Below the pieces are notes generated by a model. It searched no databases. It saw only the letters and a program-made list of their open reading frames with translations, and had not been told where the DNA came from. Positions 58,656-64,000 of a DNA stretch of 64,000 nucleotides are shown here, one piece after another (the first letter of the stretch is position 1; every line of letters begins with the position of its first letter). The stretch is from an uncultured Prevotellaceae bacterium (GTDB lineage: Bacteria; Bacteroidota; Bacteroidia; Bacteroidales; Bacteroidaceae): positions 1 through 64,000 of the forward strand of contig CACXMM010000003.1 of NCBI GenBank assembly GCA_902768785.1, given 5' to 3'. The translations under genes and the position numbers were made by a program.

Positions 58656-59857
58656 TGAAGACAATGAAAGAGAGTTTCTTGGTTGACGAAAGAGGATACT
58701 ATGGCGACTTTGGCGGAGCCTATATCCCGGAGATATTATATAAATGTGTGGAAGATCTGCGCAAAGCCTATCTGCCCATCATCGAGAGTGAGGCGTTCAA
58801 AAAGGAATACCACCAACTGTTAAAAGACTACGTGGGCCGTCCTTCACCGCTGTATTTCGCTCGCAGGATGAGTGAACAATACGGTTGTCAGCTTTATCTG
58901 AAACGTGAGGACCTGAACCATACGGGAGCGCATAAGATCAACAATACCATCGGACAGATCCTGATGGCAAAGCAGATGGGAAAGACCCGTATTATCGCCG
59001 AGACGGGGGCTGGACAGCATGGTGTGGCAACGGCTACGGTCTGTGCACTGATGAATATGCAGTGCGAAGTATTCATGGGTGCTACTGATGTGGAACGCCA
59101 ACATACCAACGTGGAACGGATGAAGATGCTCGGTGCCACGGTGCACCCTGTCAGAACGGGGAATATGACGCTGAGCGATGCCTGTTCCGAGGCCATCCGC
59201 GACTGGTGCTGTCATCCCTCTGATACCTTCTATATTGTGGGATCAACCATGGGTCCCCATCCTTATCCGGATATCGTGGCACGCATGCAGAGTGTGATCT
59301 CTGAGGAGATCAAGTGGCAGCTGCAGGAGAAAGTGGGGCGTGACTATCCAGATTATCTCATCGCCTGTATCGGTGGCGGTAGTAATGCAGCGGGCACCAT
59401 TTACCACTATATCGATGATGAGCGGGTGAAGATCGTACTGGCTGAGGCAGGTGGCCAAGGTATTGATACCGATCGCACCGCAGCAACGATGCATCGGGGT
59501 ACAGTGGGTATCCTCCATGGCTCGAAGATGTTGGTGATGCAGACTCCTGACGGACAGATCGAGGAGGCGTTTACCATTTCTGCCGGTCTTGATTACCCCG
59601 GGGTTGGTCCCATGCACTGTAACATGGCGGTGAAAGGACGAAGTAAGGTACTTGCCATCAATGATGACGAGGCTATCCGTGGAGGTTATGAGCTTACTCG
59701 TTTAGAAGGCATCATCCCGGCTATTGAGAGTGCCCACGCCATTGCCGCCCTCGAGAAACTCAGTTTCCATCCTGATGATGTGGTGGTGCTGACGGTCAGC
59801 GGACGGGGTGACAAGGATATAGAAACCTATTTAAACCATCAAGACTATGCATCCTAA
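58655..59857 (+). CDS. trpB: Tryptophan synthase beta chain
   Basis: A 400-residue PLP enzyme that condenses indole with serine. Motifs: GDFGGAYIPEILY, LYLKREDLNHTGAHKINNTI with the PLP Lys, ETGAGQHGVATATVCAL, CIGGGSNAAGTIYHY (phosphate loop) and VLTVSGRGDKDIETY. Length and motifs fit the TrpB1 form that pairs with TrpA. It overlaps trpE by 11 bases. Confidence 0.97.
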   Translation: MKTMKESFLVDERGYYGDFGGAYIPEILYKCVEDLRKAYLPIIESEAFKKEYHQLLKDYVGRPSPLYFARRMSEQYGCQLYLKREDLNHTGAHKINNTIGQILMAKQMGKTRIIAETGAGQHGVATATVCALMNMQCEVFMGATDVERQHTNVERMKMLGATVHPVRTGNMTLSDACSEAIRDWCCHPSDTFYIVGSTMGPHPYPDIVARMQSVISEEIKWQLQEKVGRDYPDYLIACIGGGSNAAGTIYHYIDDERVKIVLAEAGGQGIDTDRTAATMHRGTVGILHGSKMLVMQTPDGQIEEAFTISAGLDYPGVGPMHCNMAVKGRSKVLAINDDEAIRGGYELTRLEGIIPAIESAHAIAALEKLSFHPDDVVVLTVSGRGDKDIETYLNHQDYAS

Positions 59858-61319
59858 CCAGTCCAATCATCGATTCTGTTATATTACCCGGAGCACCACG
59901 ATCCTGGGTGACCTCTATACCCCGGTGGGTGTCTATCTCTCCTTACGTGACCTCTATCCACAGAGTGTCCTGATGGAGAGCTCCGACTACCATGACTCGA
60001 ATAACAGTCGGTCGTTCATCGGTATTCATCCCATGGCCAGTGTGGCTATCAGTCATGGCGAGAGCATCAGTACCTTTCCTGATGGCAGTGTGGTTCGTCA
60101 TGCGGTGGGAAAGGACTACCGTTCTGACCATGCTATCAACGATTTCCTCAAGTGCTTTGAGGTGAGTGGCGATGAGGCCAGTTATTGCGGACTGTATGGC
60201 TATACCTCGTTTAATGCTGTACGTTATTTCGAGGATATTCCTGTGAAGGATGAGACCATGGAGAAGAATGATGCGCCGGATATGTACTACATCCTTTATC
60301 GTGACATCATCGTCTTCGACCACCACAACAGTAAGATTACCCTCATCACCTTACAACCTTCCTCCTCGGACTGCTGTCCTGTGGAAGGAGACCCTGCCTC
60401 CGTCACCCCTTCTTCCCTCGATGAACTCCTGAAGACGATGAACCGTACCCGAGGTAAGACCTACGATTTCCACCCTTTAGGGGATCCTGTCTCTACGCTC
60501 ACCGATGAGCAGCACAAAGCGAACATCCGGAAAGGTATCCAGCACTGTCTGCGGGGTGATGTGTTCCAGATTGTCCTCTCCCGACGCTTTATCCAACGGT
60601 ATGAGGGAGACGACTTTAAACTCTACCGTGCCCTGCGGAGCATCAACCCCTCACCTTATTTGTTCTACTTCGACTTTGGAGGTTTCCGCATCTTCGGCTC
60701 TTCTCCCGAGACACATTGCCGAATAGAAAGGAAAGAGGATGGAGAGTATGTGGCATTCATTGACCCGATAGCCGGGACGACACGACGTACTGGTCACCCT
60801 GAACAGGACAGGGAGAACGCGGAGTACCTGCGTAACGATCCGAAGGAAAATGCGGAGCATGTGATGTTGGTAGATCTGGCACGTAATGACTTGTCCCGAA
60901 ACTGTCATCATGTAAAGGTGGATTTCTACAAGGACTTGCAGTATTACAGTCATGTCATTCACCTCGTGTCAAGGGTCAGTGGTACGCTTGATCAAGGGGC
61001 TGATCCCATCAAGGCATTCATCGACACCTTCCCTGCCGGTACTTTGTCGGGAGCCCCCAAGGTACGCGCCATGCAGCTGATTTCGGAATATGAACCGCAT
61101 AACCGGGGTGCCTACGGGGGATGTATCGGTTATATCGGATTCAACCGTACCCTGAATCAGGCCATTACTATTCGTACTTTTGTGAGTCGTAATGGTGAAC
61201 TGTGGTTCCAGGCGGGCGGTGGCATCGTGGCCAAAAGCAATGAGGAGTATGAGTTGCAGGAGGTCAATAATAAGTTAGGTGCACTGCGCCGTGCTATCAT
61301 CATGGCGGAGAAAATGTGA
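59847..61319 (+). CDS. trpE: Anthranilate synthase component I
   Basis: A 490-residue enzyme producing anthranilate from chorismate. Chorismate-binding motifs: RKGIQHCLRGDVFQIVLSRR, YLFYFDFGGFRIFGSSPETH, IDPIAGTTRRTG, ENAEHVMLVDLARNDLSRNC and GTLSGAPKVRAMQLI. The N-terminal feedback region has a conserved LLESS-like segment (VLMESSDY). It works with the TrpG subunit encoded 18 bases downstream. Confidence 0.96.
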   Translation: MHPNQSNHRFCYITRSTTILGDLYTPVGVYLSLRDLYPQSVLMESSDYHDSNNSRSFIGIHPMASVAISHGESISTFPDGSVVRHAVGKDYRSDHAINDFLKCFEVSGDEASYCGLYGYTSFNAVRYFEDIPVKDETMEKNDAPDMYYILYRDIIVFDHHNSKITLITLQPSSSDCCPVEGDPASVTPSSLDELLKTMNRTRGKTYDFHPLGDPVSTLTDEQHKANIRKGIQHCLRGDVFQIVLSRRFIQRYEGDDFKLYRALRSINPSPYLFYFDFGGFRIFGSSPETHCRIERKEDGEYVAFIDPIAGTTRRTGHPEQDRENAEYLRNDPKENAEHVMLVDLARNDLSRNCHHVKVDFYKDLQYYSHVIHLVSRVSGTLDQGADPIKAFIDTFPAGTLSGAPKVRAMQLISEYEPHNRGAYGGCIGYIGFNRTLNQAITIRTFVSRNGELWFQAGGGIVAKSNEEYELQEVNNKLGALRRAIIMAEKM

Positions 61320-61337
61320 ACATAAAGGTGTGGAAAT

Positions 61338-61904
61338 ATGAAAATTGTTATTATCGACAACTACGATTCGTTCACCTATAACCTCGCTCATCTGCTGAAG
61401 GAGCTGGGAGCAACGGTGACAGTTTATCGTAATGACCAGTTCGAACTGTCGCAGTTGGAGGAGTTTGATAAAATAGTGCTGAGCCCGGGACCCGGCATTC
61501 CCGCAGAGGCAGGACTCCTGCTTGATGTGATCCGTACTTATGCAGGGAAGAAACCCATGCTGGGTGTATGCTTAGGTCATCAGGCCATCGGAGAAGTGTT
61601 CGGCGGTACTTTGGAAAACCTCTCCGATGTGTTCCATGGTGTGGCTACCGAGGGAACGGTGTTAAAGACAGATACGCTGTTTGCGGGCTGTCCTACGCGT
61701 CTCACCATGGGGCGTTATCACTCTTGGGTGGTGTCCCGTGAGAATTTCCCTACCTGTCTGGAAGTACTGGCAGAGAGTGACGAAGGACAGGTGATGGCAC
61801 TCCGTCATCGTGACTATGACATCCATGGAATCCAGTTCCATCCGGAGAGCGTGCTTACACCTGAAGGCCGCATGATTCTTGGTAATTGGTTGGGATCAAG
61901 GTAA
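61338..61904 (+). CDS. trpG: Anthranilate synthase glutamine amidotransferase subunit
   Basis: A 188-residue class I glutamine amidotransferase. Motifs: IIDNYDSFTYNLAHLLKELG, VLSPGPGIPAEAG, MLGVCLGHQAIGEVFGG with the catalytic Cys, and IHGIQFHPESVLTPEG with His and Glu. It supplies ammonia to TrpE. Last gene of the operon; its end overlaps the convergent NusG-like gene by 9 bases. Confidence 0.97.
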   Translation: MKIVIIDNYDSFTYNLAHLLKELGATVTVYRNDQFELSQLEEFDKIVLSPGPGIPAEAGLLLDVIRTYAGKKPMLGVCLGHQAIGEVFGGTLENLSDVFHGVATEGTVLKTDTLFAGCPTRLTMGRYHSWVVSRENFPTCLEVLAESDEGQVMALRHRDYDIHGIQFHPESVLTPEGRMILGNWLGSR

Positions 61905-62501
61905 ATCCATCTTCTGACAGCACCAGCGTGTCACCTTCATCATCACGGCCATGCCGGGAATCTCTTTGAGAAGGTAGTATTTTCCGCTGGAACGTACCAA
62001 ACGACCGGAAAGACCTTTTAGCGGACCGTGTGTTACCATGACACGGTCCCCTTTTTTTAGCTTCGCCTCATTCTCACTGAGGTATTTCTTCATGAGGAGT
62101 TCGGGGTTGCACATAATCATAAACTCCTGCATCTGACGGGCGGGTATCTGGTAGAACACACTACTGCCACGAGTTTTACGGATGATGTAGAAGTGTCCTT
62201 TGTAGCGTTCCTCCATCATACCTTGCAGCAGCTTGTCCTCCATGGTCTTCTTGATGAAAATCAGATTTGAGACAACAGGGCGCAGCTCATGACGGTGCTT
62301 GCCCTCCCGGTCGATGAAATCAACGTCGTGCATCGGGAAGAACGACTCTATGTCCTTCCCAGTTAGATAATCTGCCATCTCCTTGGGACGCAGACCGTAA
62401 AGCTGAACACCGAACCACGGTGTGGTGTCGCTGTCGTTCAATGCGCTCTCATCATAGATGGGCTTCTCATCATGGATATGATTCATCATCTCATTTCCCA
62501 T
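61896..62501 (-). CDS. NusG-like (UpxY-type) antiterminator paralogue
   Basis: A 201-residue protein with an NGN domain (WFGVQLYGLRPKEMADYL, IESFFPMHDVDF, LRPVVSNLIFIKK) and a C-terminal KOW domain (KKGDRVMVTHGPLKGLSGRL). Its sequence is closest in character to the UpxY/LoaP group of NusG paralogues, which prevent early termination in one specific long operon, usually capsular polysaccharide in Bacteroides. No polysaccharide operon is nearby here. It lies 3 bases after prfC, apparently in the same transcript. Confidence 0.85.
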   Translation of the reverse strand: MGNEMMNHIHDEKPIYDESALNDSDTTPWFGVQLYGLRPKEMADYLTGKDIESFFPMHDVDFIDREGKHRHELRPVVSNLIFIKKTMEDKLLQGMMEERYKGHFYIIRKTRGSSVFYQIPARQMQEFMIMCNPELLMKKYLSENEAKLKKGDRVMVTHGPLKGLSGRLVRSSGKYYLLKEIPGMAVMMKVTRWCCQKMDLP

Positions 62502-62504
62502 CTT

Positions 62505-64000
62505 TCAAAACTCACTGGTGAAATGGAATTTAATATGCTCAAAGTCCTGCTGGGCCATCTGTAAGACATAGCCGGAGTCGGCCAGGAACACATCGCGCCC
62601 TTCCTTATCCTTGGCCATATACTGGTACTTGCGTTTCTTAAAGGCCTCCAACTCTTTCTCGTCATCGGCCTCTATCCAGCAGGCTTTATACAGATGTACT
62701 GGCTCCCAACGGCATTTCGCGTTGTACTCGTTCTCCAGACGGTATTGGATCACTTCGAACTGGAGCTGTCCCACCGTTCCGATAATCTTACGGTTGTTGA
62801 ACTGGTTGACGAACATCTGAGCGACACCCTCATCCATCAGCTGATCGATACCTTTGTTCAGCTGCTTGGCTTTCATCGGGTCGTCGTTCTCGATATATTT
62901 GAACATCTCGGGAGAGAAGGAGGGCAGACCGCGGAAATGCAGCTGCTCACCCTCCGTGAGGGTGTCACCGATCTTGAAGATACCGTTGTCGGGCAATCCC
63001 ACGATATCACCGGGATAAGCTTCCTCGATGGTGCTCTTGCGTTGTGCCATGAACTGGGTGGGAGAGGAGAAACGGACGGTCTTGCCCTGACGTACCAGCA
63101 AATAGGGCTGGTTGCGGACGAACTTACCGCTGCATACCTTACAGAAGGCGATGCAGGAACGGTGGTTCGGATCGATGTTGGCTGTGATCTTGAAGATAAA
63201 CCCAGTGAACTTCTCTTCTTCTGGATTCACCATGCGCTCCTCGGCCTTGGTGGGTTTCGGACTGGGTGCTATCTCGACAAAGCAGTTCAGCAGTTCCTGT
63301 ACACCGAAATTGTTCAGGGCGGAGCCGAAGAAGACTGGAGCCACCTCGGCAGTTCGGTAGGTCTCCACATCAAATTCTGGATAAACACCATCTACCAATT
63401 CCAGGTCTTCACGCAGCTTCTCAGCATCCTGTTCTCCAATAACATCATCAACAAACGGGTGACTGCTCCCCTCGTCCGTTGTGGAGGGGTTGGGAGTGAG
63501 GCTTACCTCCACCTTCTCGGTAACTCTTTGCTTATCGGGTGTGAACAAATCGAGTTTGTTCTCATAGATGTTATATACACCTTTGAACTTGGCTCCTTGG
63601 TTGATCGGCCATGACAGCGGACGTACCTTAATCTCCAGTTCCTGTTCCAGTTCATCGAGGAGGTCAAAGGGATCACGGCCCTCACGGTCCATTTTGTTGA
63701 TGAAGATGATGACGGGAGTGTTTCTCATCCGGCACACATTCATCAGCTTCCGTGTCTGTGCCTCCACACCTTTTGCCCCATCCACCACGATGATAGCGGA
63801 ATCCACGGCAGTCAGTGTGCGGTAGGTGTCCTCAGCAAAGTCTTGGTGACCCGGTGTGTCGAGGATATTCACCTTATACTCGATACCCGATTCCTCTGGT
63901 GTATAGTCAAATTCCATCACCGACGTGGATACAGAGATACCACGTTGTTTCTCGATATCCATCCAGTCGGAGGTGGCTGTCTTCTTGATCTTGTTACTCT
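62505..64000 (-). CDS. prfC: Peptide chain release factor 3 (partial)
   Basis: A GTPase that recycles RF1/RF2 from the ribosome. The N-terminus is beyond the right edge; about 498 residues are visible, from [20 protein letters not shown]. Translation-GTPase motifs: [14 protein letters not shown] (G2), [13 protein letters not shown] (G3), [12 protein letters not shown] (G4). Domains II and III follow ([13 protein letters not shown]). An extra segment [17 protein letters not shown] is encoded at a GC-rich palindrome (63466-63504) between the G domain and [20 protein letters not shown]. It keeps the frame and looks like an inserted repeat. Confidence 0.95.
   Translation of the reverse strand, partial: SNKIKKTATSDWMDIEKQRGISVSTSVMEFDYTPEESGIEYKVNILDTPGHQDFAEDTYRTLTAVDSAIIVVDGAKGVEAQTRKLMNVCRMRNTPVIIFINKMDREGRDPFDLLDELEQELEIKVRPLSWPINQGAKFKGVYNIYENKLDLFTPDKQRVTEKVEVSLTPNPSTTDEGSSHPFVDDVIGEQDAEKLREDLELVDGVYPEFDVETYRTAEVAPVFFGSALNNFGVQELLNCFVEIAPSPKPTKAEERMVNPEEEKFTGFIFKITANIDPNHRSCIAFCKVCSGKFVRNQPYLLVRQGKTVRFSSPTQFMAQRKSTIEEAYPGDIVGLPDNGIFKIGDTLTEGEQLHFRGLPSFSPEMFKYIENDDPMKAKQLNKGIDQLMDEGVAQMFVNQFNNRKIIGTVGQLQFEVIQYRLENEYNAKCRWEPVHLYKACWIEADDEKELEAFKKRKYQYMAKDKEGRDVFLADSGYVLQMAQQDFEHIKFHFTSEF
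63466..63504. repeat. GC-rich palindromic element inside prfC
   Basis: CCCCTC-gtccgttgtg-GAGGGG followed by TTGGGAGTGAGGCTT, the same layout as the intergenic element ending at 1636 (CCCCTCC-loop-GGAGGGG then TGGGTGGGGGCTT). It is translated in frame on the minus strand. Confidence 0.6.

Overview
The window looks like a chromosomal piece of a Prevotella-like member of the Bacteroidales. The evidence is a SusC/SusD pair in a pectin locus, Bacteroidetes-type promoters (TTTG, then about 20 bp, then TAnnTTTG) in front of many genes, no Shine-Dalgarno sequences, a UpxY-type NusG paralogue, and a trp operon led by a Trp-rich leader peptide. The species cannot be fixed from the sequence alone.

Layout. 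1-7.9 kb: housekeeping and envelope genes (partial secreted beta-helix protein, small repeat protein, YccF, SulP transporter, lipoprotein, patatin, MscL, GAPDH), separated by heptamer repeat arrays; the GAPDH gene is broken by a frameshift. 8.1-19.9 kb: eleven tightly packed plus-strand genes, ten of them for exported proteins, mostly of unknown function with internal and inter-gene duplications. It starts at a promoter whose -33 box lies in the loop of the gapA terminator. This is the best candidate for an undescribed system. 20.2-22.9 kb: miaA (with an in-frame heptamer array), a lipid-kinase-like gene and a Crp/Fnr regulator. 23.1-27.8 kb: a glycogen/alpha-glucan operon (debranching enzyme, GT4 glycosyltransferase, GH57). 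28.0-29.3 kb: two outer-membrane beta-barrel genes.

29.5-51.2 kb, all minus strand: a pectin utilisation region. One operon carries susC, susD, a surface lipoprotein, a GH28 and a GH3. Next come separately promoted genes for a pectinesterase and an OB-fold-like secreted protein, then a pair with a GH28-GH105 fusion followed by a pectate lyase. Together these would de-esterify and cut homogalacturonan, import the oligomers and finish them in the periplasm. No regulator of the locus is present.

51.2-51.8 kb has no protein gene but holds a cobalamin riboswitch with its own promoter and no adjacent target gene. 51.9-54.6 kb: an ECF sigma factor, rpe with a 42-residue upstream protein, and a GH5 enzyme. 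54.7-61.9 kb: a trp operon with an attenuator in the order trpD-C-F-A-thioesterase-B-E-G. 61.9-64 kb: a NusG-like gene and a partial prfC carrying an inserted palindromic element.

Dispersed repeats are a theme: 7-bp arrays at four places, 22-bp palindromic arrays at two, and GC-rich palindromes at two. Two of these insertions sit in frame inside essential-type genes (miaA, prfC). I saw no tRNA, rRNA, CRISPR array, insertion sequence or phage gene.
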